A stretch of DNA of 64,000 bases from Streptomyces sp. D2-8 (GCF_023184515.1 NZ_JAAHBP010000008.1:124001-188000), one strand, 5' to 3'. Positions 8,772 to 17,066 are shown, counted from the stretch's first letter. Translations and numbers: made by a program. Notes: a model not told the origin generated them from the sequence alone.

Positions 8772-9218
8772 TCAGCCGACCGGCAGGCTCTTCACCGGCA
8801 GGGAGTCCGCGGACGGCACGCCACCCTTGGTCAGGGAGTCCGTCGGCAGGCCGCCCTTGGTGGAACCGGCCGCGTCGCCGGCGAGCTGCCCGGCGGTGCC
8901 CGCCGCGTCACCGGCCGCCTTCTGCGCCACGGGCGTGGTCTTCTTGACCGCCTTGCCGCCGGTCTTGCCCGCGGCCGGCACCGCCTTCTTGACGGTCTTG
9001 CCGCCGGTGTCACCCGCGGACTTCGTGACGTTCTGCGCCGCGCCGTCGACGGTGTTGCCGACGTTGGCCCCGTCCAGGGCGGTCAGGCCACCGAGGTTCG
9101 GGGTGGCGGGCAGCTCGGGGGCCGCGCTGGCGGAGCCGGCCGCACCGACCCCGGCAGCCGCTCCCGCAGCGACGATCAGCGCGGCACGGGCGATTCGGCG
9201 GGTCAGGGGGAGGGACAT
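8772..9218 (-). CDS. secreted Ala/Lys/Gly-rich low-complexity protein
   Basis: This 148-residue protein has a clear Sec signal peptide: SLPLTRRIARAALIVAAGAA followed by AGSASA-A, cleavage near residue 32. The mature part is built of short repeats with T/V-KK, GGK and AAGDAAG motifs and no Cys or catalytic signature. The start ATG has AAGGAG seven bases upstream. Databases often label relatives as an ATP-binding protein, for which I see no basis. It may be a wall-associated or hydrophilic surface protein; function unknown. Confidence 0.75.
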   Translation of the reverse strand: MSLPLTRRIARAALIVAAGAAAGVGAAGSASAAPELPATPNLGGLTALDGANVGNTVDGAAQNVTKSAGDTGGKTVKKAVPAAGKTGGKAVKKTTPVAQKAAGDAAGTAGQLAGDAAGSTKGGLPTDSLTKGGVPSADSLPVKSLPVG

Positions 9219-9578
9219 GGTGCTCCTTCGACGGAGAGAACAGTGAGCTTCGTGAAGTGTCCGACCAGGTCCGGCAGTTGATCGACTGGCTGTTGATCAC
9301 CCCGGCTCGGACGCACTGACTACCGCTCGAAGCCCGCGAAGGTTGCGGCGGCGCAACGTAAAGAGTTGGTAATGCGTCGCATTATCGGCTGCGGATAAAA
9401 AGGGTCGAAAGGGCTGTTGCGAGAAGCCCCGCCGAATCCTTCCAGCCCTGTGTTCCCAAGGGTTTGCACGGTGCCCCGAGTGAGGGTGCGAAAACCTGCG
9501 CACACCGTCGCCGCCGAGCCGTGCGGGTAACCCCCTGGGGTGAGTCCCCGCACTCCTGCGCGATCCAGTGCCGGGGCG
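9219..9578. other. 360-base intergenic region
   Basis: It holds the promoter side of the secreted-protein gene and the 3' end of the gene at 9579. An unusually A+T-rich pocket at 9358-9405 includes, read on the minus strand, a GATAAT that could be a -10 hexamer, but no convincing -35 is placed. The short ORFs here are in poor codon usage and are not believed. Confidence 0.4.
9546..9576 (-). terminator. hairpin directly after the gene at 9579
   Basis: Arms 9546-9554 and 9567-9576 pair with one bulged base around a 12-base loop. It starts three bases past the stop codon on the minus strand. Confidence 0.45.
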
Positions 9579-10559
9579 CTAGCTCATCGTGACGATACGG
9601 ACCGCTTCCGCGTCCCGTTCCGCACCCGCGGTGCCCTTCGCCGCGGGCTCCCGCCACTGGCTGGCGGTGTTCCCGGCGACCCACTCCCGCCCCGCGTAGG
9701 TGACGCGCGCGATGTGCAGCTCGGACGCGTTGGCCACGGCCCAGTGGGCCAGCTGCCAGCCGCGCCGGTCCAGGCTCCGCCCGGTCGCCGAACCGGTGTC
9801 GCCGCTCACCGGCAGGGTCACGGTCCGCCCGCCGGCCCCGTCCGCGGGGCTCGGGGACGGTGTCGGCGTGGCCGTCGACGAGCCGCCCACCTGGGCACCG
9901 GCCGGCTCCAGCACATCCCGCCCGAAGTCCCGCACGAGCGCGGCACGCACCCCGTCGGGGCCCGAGGCCCGGGTCGCGGCCGGGCGGCCCTCGCAGGTCA
10001 ACGTGGCCGCGGACTGCCCGGTCAGGGCCGCGGCGAGCAGCGCGGCGTCCGGCTCGTGCTTGGCGTAGGCCTGCGGGAAGCCGCTGCGCTGCACGCGCTG
10101 CGCGGCGACGGTGAGCGGCAGCCGGGTGTAGCCGGGCACCTTGACCAGGTGGTCGTAGAACTCACCGGCCGAGTACGCCGGGTCCATGATCTCCTTCGGC
10201 GTTCCCCAGCCCTGCGAGGGCCGCTGCTGGAACAGGCCGAGGGAGTCACGGTCGCCGTAGTCGATGTTGCGCAGCGTCGACTCCTGCAGCGCGGTCGCCA
10301 GCGCGATGGTCACGGCCCGCTCGGGCAGGCCGCGCGCGGTCCCCACGGCGGTGATCGTCGCCGCGTTGACCCCCTGTTCGGGCGTGAACTCGTACGACGC
10401 CCCGTCGCCCTTGCCGGAGACGACCTTGCAGCCCGGTCCGACCGAGCCCCCGGTGACGTACTGCACGACGAGGTAACCGGCGACCGCGAGCAGGGCCATG
10501 AGGGCGGCTCCGCATCGGAAAAGGCGGCCACGACGCTTGGGAGAGGACGACTCTGGCAC
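9579..10559 (-). CDS. membrane-anchored lysozyme/transglycosylase-like protein (conserved in Streptomyces)
   Basis: This protein of about 326 residues starts at GTG 10559 (PESSSPKRRGRL), which gives a basic N-terminus and then one TM (AALMALLAVAGYLVV). An ATG at 10499 would remove the basic part. The extracellular domain has ALATALQESTLRNIDYGDRD and SLGLFQQRPSQGWG: a helix with a potential catalytic Glu, then the LGLFQQR strand seen in goose-type/SLT lysozyme folds. Close relatives are often called heavy metal transporter, which the sequence does not support. A Ser/Pro/Thr linker lies near residues 210-235. Peptidoglycan cleavage is inferred. It is divergent from dapE, with 85 bases between. 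Confidence 0.65.
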   Translation of the reverse strand: MPESSSPKRRGRLFRCGAALMALLAVAGYLVVQYVTGGSVGPGCKVVSGKGDGASYEFTPEQGVNAATITAVGTARGLPERAVTIALATALQESTLRNIDYGDRDSLGLFQQRPSQGWGTPKEIMDPAYSAGEFYDHLVKVPGYTRLPLTVAAQRVQRSGFPQAYAKHEPDAALLAAALTGQSAATLTCEGRPAATRASGPDGVRAALVRDFGRDVLEPAGAQVGGSSTATPTPSPSPADGAGGRTVTLPVSGDTGSATGRSLDRRGWQLAHWAVANASELHIARVTYAGREWVAGNTASQWREPAAKGTAGAERDAEAVRIVTMS

Positions 10560-10644
10560 GCCGTACAAGGTACTGGAGAGTACGGAGTGGCATGAGCCGG
10601 GTGGGGAGAGTGAGGGCGGGGCCCGGCGCGTTAGGGTCGACGGC

Positions 10645-11724
10645 ATGGCCGACACCTCGCTTGACCTCACGCTGGACGCCGCGGAGCTCACCGCCCGGCT
10701 CGTCGACTTCCGTTCCGAGAGCGGCACCGAGAAGCCCCTCGCCGACGCGATCGAGACCGCGCTGCGCGCGCTGCCCCATCTGACGGTCGACCGGTACGGC
10801 AACAACGTCGTGGCCCGCACGAACCTGGGCCGCTCGGAGCGGGTGATCCTGGCCGGTCACATCGACACCGTCCCGATCGCGGGCAACGTCCCCTCCCGGC
10901 TCGACGAGGACGGCGTCCTGTGGGGCTGCGGCACCTGCGACATGAAGTCGGGAGTGGCGGTCCAGCTCCGCATCGCGGCGACCGTCCCGGCCCCCAACCG
11001 CGACCTGACCTTCGTCTTCTACGACAACGAGGAGGTCGCCGCGGAGCTGAACGGCCTCAAGCACGTCTCCGAGACGCACCCCGAGTGGCTGGAGGGCGAC
11101 TTCGCGGTGCTCCTGGAGCCGTCGGACGGCCAGGTCGAGGGCGGCTGCCAGGGCACGCTGCGGGTGCTGCTGAAGACCACCGGCGAGCGGGCCCACTCGG
11201 CGCGCGGCTGGATGGGCTCCAACGCGATCCACGCCGCCGCCCCCATCCTCGCCCGCCTGGCCTCCTACGAACCCCGTTGGCCGGTCATCGACGGCCTCGA
11301 GTACCGCGAGGGCCTGAACGCGGTGGGCATCAGCGGGGGAGTGGCCGGCAACGTGATCCCCGACGAGTGCGTCGTCACCGTCAACTTCCGCTACGCGCCC
11401 GACCGCACGCCCGAGGAGGCCGTCGCCCACGTCCGTGAGGTCTTCGCGGACTGCGGGGTGGAGGAGTTCGAGGTCGTCGACCACAGCGGCGCGGCGATGC
11501 CCGGCCTGTCCCATCCGGCGGCGAAGGCGTTCATCGAGGCGGTCGGCGGCACCCCGATGCCGAAGTACGGCTGGACGGACGTCTCCCGCTTCTCGGCCCT
11601 GGGCGTCCCCGCGGTCAACTACGGCCCCGGCAACCCCCACTTGGCGCACAAGCGGGACGAGCGAGTGGAGATCGCCAAGATCCTCGCGGGCGAGGAGCGC
11701 CTGAGGAACTGGCTGACCGCCTGA
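10645..11724 (+). CDS. dapE: succinyl-diaminopimelate desuccinylase DapE
   Basis: This di-zinc M20 amidohydrolase releases succinate from N-succinyl-LL-DAP. At 359 residues, its metal-site motifs are in order: GHIDTVP (His), GTCDMKSG (bridging Asp), YDNEEVA (catalytic Glu then Glu) and, near the end, GPGNPHLAHKRDE (His). ATG 10645 was chosen over upstream starts because the protein then begins MADTSLDLT as in the family. The start lacks an SD but has TAGGGT at 10632-10637, seven bases before it, so it may be leaderless. It works with dapC upstream. The order dapE-LOG-folP2 is also found in mycobacteria. Confidence 0.93.
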   Translation: MADTSLDLTLDAAELTARLVDFRSESGTEKPLADAIETALRALPHLTVDRYGNNVVARTNLGRSERVILAGHIDTVPIAGNVPSRLDEDGVLWGCGTCDMKSGVAVQLRIAATVPAPNRDLTFVFYDNEEVAAELNGLKHVSETHPEWLEGDFAVLLEPSDGQVEGGCQGTLRVLLKTTGERAHSARGWMGSNAIHAAAPILARLASYEPRWPVIDGLEYREGLNAVGISGGVAGNVIPDECVVTVNFRYAPDRTPEEAVAHVREVFADCGVEEFEVVDHSGAAMPGLSHPAAKAFIEAVGGTPMPKYGWTDVSRFSALGVPAVNYGPGNPHLAHKRDERVEIAKILAGEERLRNWLTA

Positions 11725-11843
11725 CCCCGCCGGGACGCCATCGGGTTTACGGCGCTCGATCGCGGACATGCTCACGTCCCTCGTTCGTAACCCGCGTAGA
11801 TCTACGCTGAGGTGGAAAGACAGGCACGACGGAGGGAGCGCAC

Positions 11844-12602
11844 ATGGCGACCGGCAACCCCGAGGGGAAGAAGCAGCCGCCGGAGGAAAAGCGCCTGGGC
11901 CCGGTCCTCCAGAGGCGGGACCAGGTGCAGGCCAGTACCACCGACCAGCGGCTGCTGGACGGGCGAGCCCCCTCCGACTGGGTCCACACCGACCCCTGGC
12001 GCGTGCTGCGCATCCAGTCGGAGTTCATCGAGGGCTTCGGTACGCTCGCCGAACTCCCGCCCGCGATCAGCGTCTTCGGCTCGGCCCGGACCCCGGCGGA
12101 CTCGCCCGAGTACGAAGCGGGCGTGCGGCTGGGGCAGGGCCTGGTCGACGCGGGCTTCGCCGTCATCACGGGCGGCGGTCCGGGCGCGATGGAGGCGGCC
12201 AACAGGGGCGCCCTCGAGGCGAAGGGCATCTCGGTCGGCCTCGGCATCGAGCTGCCGTTCGAGCAGGGGCTGAACCCGTACGTCGACATCGGCCTGAACT
12301 TCCGCTACTTCTTCGTCCGGAAGATGATGTTCGTCAAGTACGCCCAGGGATTCGTCGTGCTGCCCGGCGGCCTCGGCACCCTCGACGAACTCTTCGAGGC
12401 CCTCACGCTGGTCCAGACCCAGAAGGTCACGCGCTTCCCGATCGTCCTCTTCGGCAGCGACTACTGGGGCGGCCTGGTCGACTGGCTCCGCGACACGGTG
12501 ATCGCCCAGGGCAAGGCGGCGGACAAGGACCTGCTGCTGTTCCACGTGACGGACGACGTGGAGGAGGCGGTGGCCCTGGTGTCGAAGGAGGCGGGCAGGT
12601 AG
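11844..12602 (+). CDS. LOG-family (TIGR00730) Rossmann-fold nucleoside-monophosphate phosphoribohydrolase-like protein
   Basis: This 252-residue protein has the family motifs: GGGPGAMEAANRGA binds phosphate, and VLPGGLGTLDELFEALT is the PGGxGTxxE signature with the catalytic Glu. Plant LOG and some bacterial members cleave ribose-5-phosphate from cytokinin or purine nucleotides; older databases call them lysine decarboxylases, which is wrong for the fold. An N-terminal tail of about 35 residues (GNPEGKKQPPEEK) is polar and variable. The ATG has AGGGAG nine bases upstream. The location next to dapE matches Rv1205. The substrate is not known. Confidence 0.85.
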   Translation: MATGNPEGKKQPPEEKRLGPVLQRRDQVQASTTDQRLLDGRAPSDWVHTDPWRVLRIQSEFIEGFGTLAELPPAISVFGSARTPADSPEYEAGVRLGQGLVDAGFAVITGGGPGAMEAANRGALEAKGISVGLGIELPFEQGLNPYVDIGLNFRYFFVRKMMFVKYAQGFVVLPGGLGTLDELFEALTLVQTQKVTRFPIVLFGSDYWGGLVDWLRDTVIAQGKAADKDLLLFHVTDDVEEAVALVSKEAGR

Positions 12603-12668
12603 GGGTCTTTTCGAGCCCGGCCTCCTCTCCGACCGTGTCGGGCGGCGGGTGGGCACAGGTCGGGGGGT

Positions 12669-12689
12669 CCAGGGGGCGGAGCCCCCTGG
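12669..12689. terminator. short hairpin between convergent genes
   Basis: A perfect nine-base stem (12669-12677 with 12681-12689) closes a GGA loop, between the LOG gene (+) and the folP-like gene (-). This type of GGGGGC-GGA-GCCCCC hairpin recurs widely in Streptomyces genomes. Confidence 0.55.
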
Positions 12690-12697
12690 TACCTCAG

Positions 12698-13558
12698 TCA
12701 GGCCAACCCGCGCCGGGCAACGGCAGGAGCCCGATGCCCCGCGATCGTCGCCACCATGTCCAGCACCTGCCGCGTCTCGGCGACCTCGTGCACCCGGTAC
12801 ACCTGCGCCCCCAGCCACGCGGACACGGCCGTGGTCGCCAACGTACCGATCACCCGCTCCTTCACGGGCCGGTCCAGGGTCTCCCCGACGAAGTCCTTGT
12901 TGGACAGCGACACCAGCACCGGCCACCCCGTGGCGACCATCTCGTCCAGCCGCCGCGTCGCCTCCAGGCTGTGCCGCGTGTTCTTCCCGAAGTCATGGCC
13001 GGGGTCGATCATGATCGACTCGCGCGGCACGCCCAGCGCCAGCGCCCGCTCGGCCAGCCCGACCGTCACGTCCAGGATGTCCGCCATGACGTCGTCGTAC
13101 TCGATCCGGTGCGGACGCGTCCGCGGCTCCGCCCCGCCGGCGTGCGTGCACACGAGCCCCACCCGATAGCGCGCGGCGACCTCCGCCAGGCCCGGATCGA
13201 CCCCGCCCCACGCGTCGTTCAGCAGATCGGCCCCGGCCTCGCACACGGCCTCGCCGACCTCGGCCCGCCACGTGTCCACGCTGATGATCACGTCAGGGAA
13301 CCGCCGCCGCACCTCCGCGACGAACCCGACCGTCCGCCGGGCCTCCTCCTCGGCCGTGACCTCCTCGCCCGGCCCGGCCTTGACCCCGCCGATGTCGATG
13401 ATCGCGGCGCCCTCGGCCACGGCCCGCTCCACACGCGCGAGGGCCGGCTCGTCGCGGAAGGTGGCGCCCTGGTCGTAGAAGGAGTCCGGGGTGCGGTTCA
13501 CGATCGCCATGATCACCGGCTCGTGCGTCCCGAATTCCCGCTTGCCCAGCCTGAGCAT
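12698..13558 (-). CDS. folP2: dihydropteroate synthase-like protein, FolP2 type
   Basis: This 286-residue TIM barrel has the DHPS signatures AIVNRTPDSFYDQG and IDIGGVKAGPGEE, with ISVDTWR, NDAWGG, and the MIDPGHDFGKN pterin-binding strand. The RTPDSF loop and the VKAGPG variant (true FolP has RPG near ESTRPG) place it with the FolP2 branch of actinobacteria. For M. tuberculosis FolP2 I recall no detectable DHPS activity, so folate synthesis should not be assumed. Its position beside a DivIVA-domain gene and tag matches Rv1207-Rv1210; the glucosyl-phosphoglycerate synthase found between them in mycobacteria is absent here. Confidence 0.82.
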   Translation of the reverse strand: MLRLGKREFGTHEPVIMAIVNRTPDSFYDQGATFRDEPALARVERAVAEGAAIIDIGGVKAGPGEEVTAEEEARRTVGFVAEVRRRFPDVIISVDTWRAEVGEAVCEAGADLLNDAWGGVDPGLAEVAARYRVGLVCTHAGGAEPRTRPHRIEYDDVMADILDVTVGLAERALALGVPRESIMIDPGHDFGKNTRHSLEATRRLDEMVATGWPVLVSLSNKDFVGETLDRPVKERVIGTLATTAVSAWLGAQVYRVHEVAETRQVLDMVATIAGHRAPAVARRGLA

Positions 13559-13703
13559 CCCCTGTGACCTTTCCTGGTACGTCCCGCTCTTCCGCCGCCT
13601 GCGACCCTAGCCGTCGGACTCGCATGGCACGATCGGAGCCTGACAACATCCGACTCGGCGGACTTCCGAAGAGTCCGATCCATCCGACCGTGGGGGCCCC
13701 GCG

Positions 13704-14087
13704 ATGGTTATGTTCCTGTTCCTGGTCGTCGCGCTCGCCGTCGTGGTCGGCGCGGTGACGCTCGCCGTGGTGGGCGGCGGCGAGAGCGGCCCGCTGCCCG
13801 AGGCCGCCCCCGAGCGGCTGCGGGACCCGCTGCCCCCGGACCGCCCGGTCGACCGCGCGGACGTGGAGGCCCTGCGCTTCCCGCTCGCCGCCCGCGGCTA
13901 CCGGATGGGCGACGTGGACGACGCCCTCAGCCGCCTGGGCGCCGAGCTCGCCGAGCGCGACGCCCGCATCGCCGACCTGGAGTCGGCCCTGGCCGGTGCC
14001 CGCTCGGCCTCCGCCCACGGGCCGGTGCACGCGTCCGGGGAGAACCACGTCTCCATGGAGAAGCCGGGGCGGGAGGACCGGCCGTGA
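13704..14087 (+). CDS. small membrane-anchored DivIVA-domain protein
   Basis: At 127 residues, it opens with a single TM (VMFLFLVVALAVVVGAVTL) and ends with a short DivIVA-like motif, LRFPLAARGYRMGDVDDALSRLGAELAERDARI, predicted to be coiled coil. The layout matches Rv1209. A role in polar growth or wall assembly is possible by family only. ATG 13704 has no strong SD. The stop overlaps the tag start (GTGA), so they are coupled. Confidence 0.78.
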   Translation: MVMFLFLVVALAVVVGAVTLAVVGGGESGPLPEAAPERLRDPLPPDRPVDRADVEALRFPLAARGYRMGDVDDALSRLGAELAERDARIADLESALAGARSASAHGPVHASGENHVSMEKPGREDRP

Positions 14088-14671
14088 GCGACGGAGCCGC
14101 CCTGGCCGGCCCGGACGGCGCGCTGCGCTGCCCCTGGGCCCTGTCCGCCCCGGAGTACATCGCGTACCACGACGAGGAGTGGGGCCGTCCGGTCCACGGC
14201 GACGACGCGCTCTTCGAGCGGCTCAGCCTGGAGGCCTTCCAGTCCGGCCTGTCCTGGATCACGATCCTGCGCCGCCGCCCCGGCTTCCGCGCCGCCTTCG
14301 CCGACTTCAAGATCACCTCGGTCGCCGCCTTCACCGACGAGGACCGCGAGCGACTGCTGGCCGACGCCGGCATCATCCGCAACCGCGCCAAGATCGACGC
14401 GACCCTCGCCAACGCGCGTGCGCTCACCGAATGGTCCCCGGGCGAACTGGACGCCCTGATCTGGTCCCACGCCCCCGACCCGGCCGCCCGCCCGATCCCG
14501 GAATCCCTCTCCGACGTCCCACCCTTCACACCCGAGTCGACGGCCCTGTCCAAGGCCCTGAAGAAGCGCGGCCTGCGCTTCGTCGGCCCGACGACGGCGT
14601 ACGCCCTGATGCAGGCGTGCGGCCTGGTGGACGACCACCTTCAGACATGCGTGGCGAGAAGCGCCGCTTGA
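14084..14671 (+). CDS. tag: DNA-3-methyladenine glycosylase I
   Basis: This base-excision repair enzyme removes 3-methyladenine. At 195 residues it has the TagI hallmarks: RCPWALSAPEYIAYHDEEWGRP, with the conserved Cys, Tyr and the E-E-W-G loop; FERLSLEAFQSGLSWITILRRR for substrate recognition; and FVGPTTAYALMQACGLVDDHLQTC, which with the N-terminal Cys/His gives the zinc snap (Cys-His-His-Cys). The GTG start at 14084 is fixed by overlap with the upstream stop. Synteny with Rv1210 supports it. Confidence 0.93.
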   Translation: MSDGAALAGPDGALRCPWALSAPEYIAYHDEEWGRPVHGDDALFERLSLEAFQSGLSWITILRRRPGFRAAFADFKITSVAAFTDEDRERLLADAGIIRNRAKIDATLANARALTEWSPGELDALIWSHAPDPAARPIPESLSDVPPFTPESTALSKALKKRGLRFVGPTTAYALMQACGLVDDHLQTCVARSAA

Positions 14672-14729
14672 GGGGCGCGGGGCCCCGTCGCACAGGCCCC
14701 GCGGCCCCGACGGCGCTGCACCCCGGAGC

Positions 14730-15533
14730 TCACCGGCCCAGATACTTCGGCTTCTCCTTGTTGACGAAGGCCTGCACCGCGATCGCGTGATCCTCGGACG
14801 AACCGGCCCGGGTCTGGAGCTCGTCCTCCTTCTCCAGGGCCTCCTCCAAGGAGTGCGTCAGACCGTAGGCCACCGACTCCTTCAGCGCCGCGAGCGCCAC
14901 CGTCGGCCCCTCGGCCAGCGCCCGCGCCACCTTCTCGGCCTCCGCCCGCAGCTCCCCGGCAGGCACCAGCCGGTTGGCGATGCCGAGCTCGTACGCCTCC
15001 TGTGCGGTGATGCTCCGCGGGAAGAGCAGCAGGTCGGCAGCCCGCCCCGGTCCGACCACCCTCGGCAGCGTCCAGGAGATCCCCGAGTCCGCGGTCAGGG
15101 CGACCCCGGCGAACGAGGTGTTGAACGCCGCCGTGTCCGCCACGATCCGGTAGTCCGCCGCGAGCGCGAAGCCGAAGCCCGCCCCGGCCGCCACCCCGTT
15201 CACGGCGGCGACCACCGGCTTCGCCGCCGCGGCCAGGGCTCGCACGATCGGGTTGTAGTGCTCCCGCACCGTGCTCATGGTCTGCCCCGACCCCGTCTCC
15301 CGGTCCTGGACCAGCAGCCCGATGTGCTCCTTGAGGTCCTGCCCGACGCAGAACGCCCGGTCACCGGCGGCGGTCAGCAGCACCGCCCGTACGGCCGCGT
15401 CCTCCGCCGCGGACCGGACCGCCTCCCGCAGGGCGACCTTGGTCTCCACGTTCAGCGCGTTCATCGCCTCCGGGCGGTTCAGCGTGATCGTCGCGAGTCC
15501 GTCGCTCACCTCGTAGAGCACGGTGTCGGTCAT
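14730..15533 (-). CDS. enoyl-CoA hydratase/isomerase (PaaG-like)
   Basis: This 267-residue crotonase-fold protein carries the oxyanion-hole strands VLLTAAGDRAFCVGQDL and NGVAAGAGFGFALAADYRI. Where classical hydratases have two Glu, this one has ADSGISWTLPRVVG; the Asp and missing second Glu resemble PaaG/PaaB ring isomerases and oxepin-CoA enzymes of phenylacetate breakdown. The substrate cannot be fixed without other paa genes, none of which are here. The start ATG at 15533 has GGAGGGG nine bases upstream; a longer upstream reading lacks an SD. Confidence 0.82.
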   Translation of the reverse strand: MTDTVLYEVSDGLATITLNRPEAMNALNVETKVALREAVRSAAEDAAVRAVLLTAAGDRAFCVGQDLKEHIGLLVQDRETGSGQTMSTVREHYNPIVRALAAAAKPVVAAVNGVAAGAGFGFALAADYRIVADTAAFNTSFAGVALTADSGISWTLPRVVGPGRAADLLLFPRSITAQEAYELGIANRLVPAGELRAEAEKVARALAEGPTVALAALKESVAYGLTHSLEEALEKEDELQTRAGSSEDHAIAVQAFVNKEKPKYLGR

Positions 15534-15918
15534 GGCGTATCCCCTCCGGGTCGCGGATCGGGGGCGTACCGGCCGGTACGCCCCGGGTCTGCAGGACAGC
15601 ATGACGGAGATCGCCGACGGGGAACCTGACCGGACGTGTGACCTGCGTCAAAGAATTCTCGTCCGGATTGGTTCGGCGGATGTGTGTGCGGTGGCGGAGT
15701 ATCGCAGTCTGATCGCCGAATTGAGTGGTTTTGCTCGCGTGCGTTGCCCAAGCGATGCCGACTGATGTTGGTCATCGGGTCCTGCGATGCGGGATAATGG
15801 CCTGGAAGCAATGTGTTCGATGCCGGTGTCGCGTGTCCTGCCACAAGGGCCGCACGTGTGCCCTTCTCAGGGGCCGTCGGCTTTGACGATGAGCTGGGTT
15901 TCAGGAAGGGGAACGAGC
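15534..15918. other. 385-base divergent intergenic region
   Basis: It separates the enoyl-CoA hydratase (-) from the DUF3117 gene (+). The ORF-like readings inside (for example 15523-15765) have poor codon usage for this genome. A vegetative-like promoter for the DUF3117 gene is proposed at 15768-15798. Confidence 0.4.
15768..15798 (+). promoter_or_regulatory. possible vegetative promoter for DUF3117 gene
   Basis: TTGGTC (15768-15773) and GATAAT (15793-15798) are spaced by 19 bases, slightly long for a HrdB-type promoter. It would give a 5' UTR of about 115 bases. No other good hexamer pair is seen nearby. Confidence 0.3.
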
Positions 15919-16086
15919 ATGGCGGCCATGAAGCCGCGAACGGGTGATGGCCCGCTCGAGGTGACCAAGGAGGGGCGGGGCATCGTCATGCGCGTTCCGC
16001 TCGAAGGCGGCGGTCGGCTCGTCGTCGAGCTGACCCCTGACGAGGCCGACGCGCTCGGCGACGCCCTCAAGAAGGTCGTCGGCTGA
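15919..16086 (+). CDS. DUF3117 domain protein
   Basis: This is a 55-residue, highly conserved actinobacterial protein (MAAMKPRTGDGPLEVTKEGR, then a beta-rich GIVMRVPLEGGGRLVVEL and an ELTPDEADALGDAL helix). The ATG at 15919 has AGGAAGGGG ten bases upstream; the longer reading from 15787 lacks an SD and is not conserved. The same small gene follows tag in M. tuberculosis (Rv1211). The function is unknown; its size and lack of Cys do not suggest an enzyme. A strong hairpin follows. Confidence 0.9.
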   Translation: MAAMKPRTGDGPLEVTKEGRGIVMRVPLEGGGRLVVELTPDEADALGDALKKVVG

Positions 16087-16113
16087 CGCGCAAGCGACCA
16101 TACCCCTTCAGTT

Positions 16114-16141
16114 GCCCCGGCATCACCCGTGATGCCGGGGC
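16114..16141 (+). terminator. intrinsic terminator after DUF3117 gene
   Basis: A perfect 13-base stem (16114-16126 with 16129-16141) with a two-base spacer is followed by GGCTGTTTTCT, so a short U-run is present. It begins 27 bases after the stop. Confidence 0.8.
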
Positions 16142-16205
16142 GGCTGTTTTCTCACCGATGACACTCGCCTGCCCCGGCTTCGGCTCCGCTAACGTGCCGT
16201 CCCGG

Positions 16206-16838
16206 TCAGCGTTTCACCGCGCACAGCAGCCCGTCGCCCACCGGCAGCAGGGACGGCACCAGCTCCTGGCTCTCACGCACCGCGCGCAGCAGCTCCCGCA
16301 GCCGCAGCACCTCCGTGGGCTGCGGACCGGAGTCCACCGTCCGGCCGTTCGCGAAGGCGCCCTCGAAGACGACCAGCCCGCCGGTGCGCAGCAGACGCAA
16401 CGATTCAGCGAGGTAGTCCATGACCTCCAGCCGGTCGCCGTCGCAGAAGACCAGGTCGTATCCGGCGTCCGCGAGGCGGGGCAGCACGTCCAGGGCCCGG
16501 CCGGGGATGAAGCGGGCCCGGTTGCTGGCGAAGCCGGAGGCGCGGAAGGCCTGGCGGGCGAACTGCTGGTGCTCCGGCTCGGGGTCCACGGTCGTCAGGA
16601 CACCGTCGGGCCGCATACCGTGCAGGAGGTGGATCCCGGAGACACCGCAGCCGGTCCCGATCTCGGCGACGGCCTTCGCGTCGACCGACGCGGCCAGCAA
16701 CCGCAGCGCGGCGCCCGTGCCGGGCGTCACCGAGCGCAGCCCTGCCTCACGGGCCCGGTCCCGGGCCCAGTGCAGCGCTTCGTCCTCGGCGACATAGGCG
16801 TCGGCGAACGCCCAGCTCGTCTGCCGGTTGCCGGTAAT
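16206..16838 (-). CDS. SAM-dependent O-methyltransferase (Rv1220c-like), probable ATT start
   Basis: This class I methyltransferase is 210 residues long. VAEIGTGCGVSGIHLL is the SAM-binding loop, TVDPEPEHQQFARQAF holds the acidic ribose-binding end of strand 2, and LVFCDGDRLEVMDYL plus LLRTGGLVVFEG follow the COMT-like order. No ATG, GTG or TTG precedes residue about 37 in this frame. The conserved opening TGNRQTSWAFADAYVAEDE is in frame and begins right after an ATT at 16836-16838 with AGGAG six bases upstream, so ATT is the likely start. It is divergent from sigE, as in mycobacteria. The substrate is unknown. Confidence 0.8.
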   Translation of the reverse strand: MTGNRQTSWAFADAYVAEDEALHWARDRAREAGLRSVTPGTGAALRLLAASVDAKAVAEIGTGCGVSGIHLLHGMRPDGVLTTVDPEPEHQQFARQAFRASGFASNRARFIPGRALDVLPRLADAGYDLVFCDGDRLEVMDYLAESLRLLRTGGLVVFEGAFANGRTVDSGPQPTEVLRLRELLRAVRESQELVPSLLPVGDGLLCAVKR

Positions 16839-16891
16839 GACCCTCTCCTGTCCCCGTGGATGCCTCGGCGTGACTGTATCCGTTGGGCACG

Positions 16892-16917
16892 GGAACCCGC
16901 AGATGGGACCGGTCGTT
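16892..16917 (+). promoter_or_regulatory. ECF-type promoter (GGAAC-N18-GTT) upstream of sigE
   Basis: GGAAC at 16892-16896 and GTT at 16915-16917 are separated by exactly 18 bases. This fits the consensus used by SigR/SigH and mycobacterial SigE-type sigma factors. It points toward sigE and lies about 150 bases from its start codon, so it could drive positive autoregulation or a thiol-oxidative input. Confidence 0.55.
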
Positions 16918-17066
16918 TAAAGGGATGAGCAAGTGGCGCGGGTCGGGACGGGGGGCGGGCCGTGGATCAGGACGCCGAGCAAGTGCCAACGCAGCAGTAC
17001 GAGGCGTATCAGCCCAGATCAAATTCTCGTAAAAGCGCTTATCCGGTCCTAACGGGCGAGGTGGCT

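Noticed and set aside
15523..15765. 80-residue reading in the DUF3117 upstream region
   Set aside because: No SD, poor codon bias and no recognisable features.
16747..17022. 91-residue minus-strand reading over the sigE promoter region
   Set aside because: It overlaps the methyltransferase start in another frame, and its codon usage is not coding-like.
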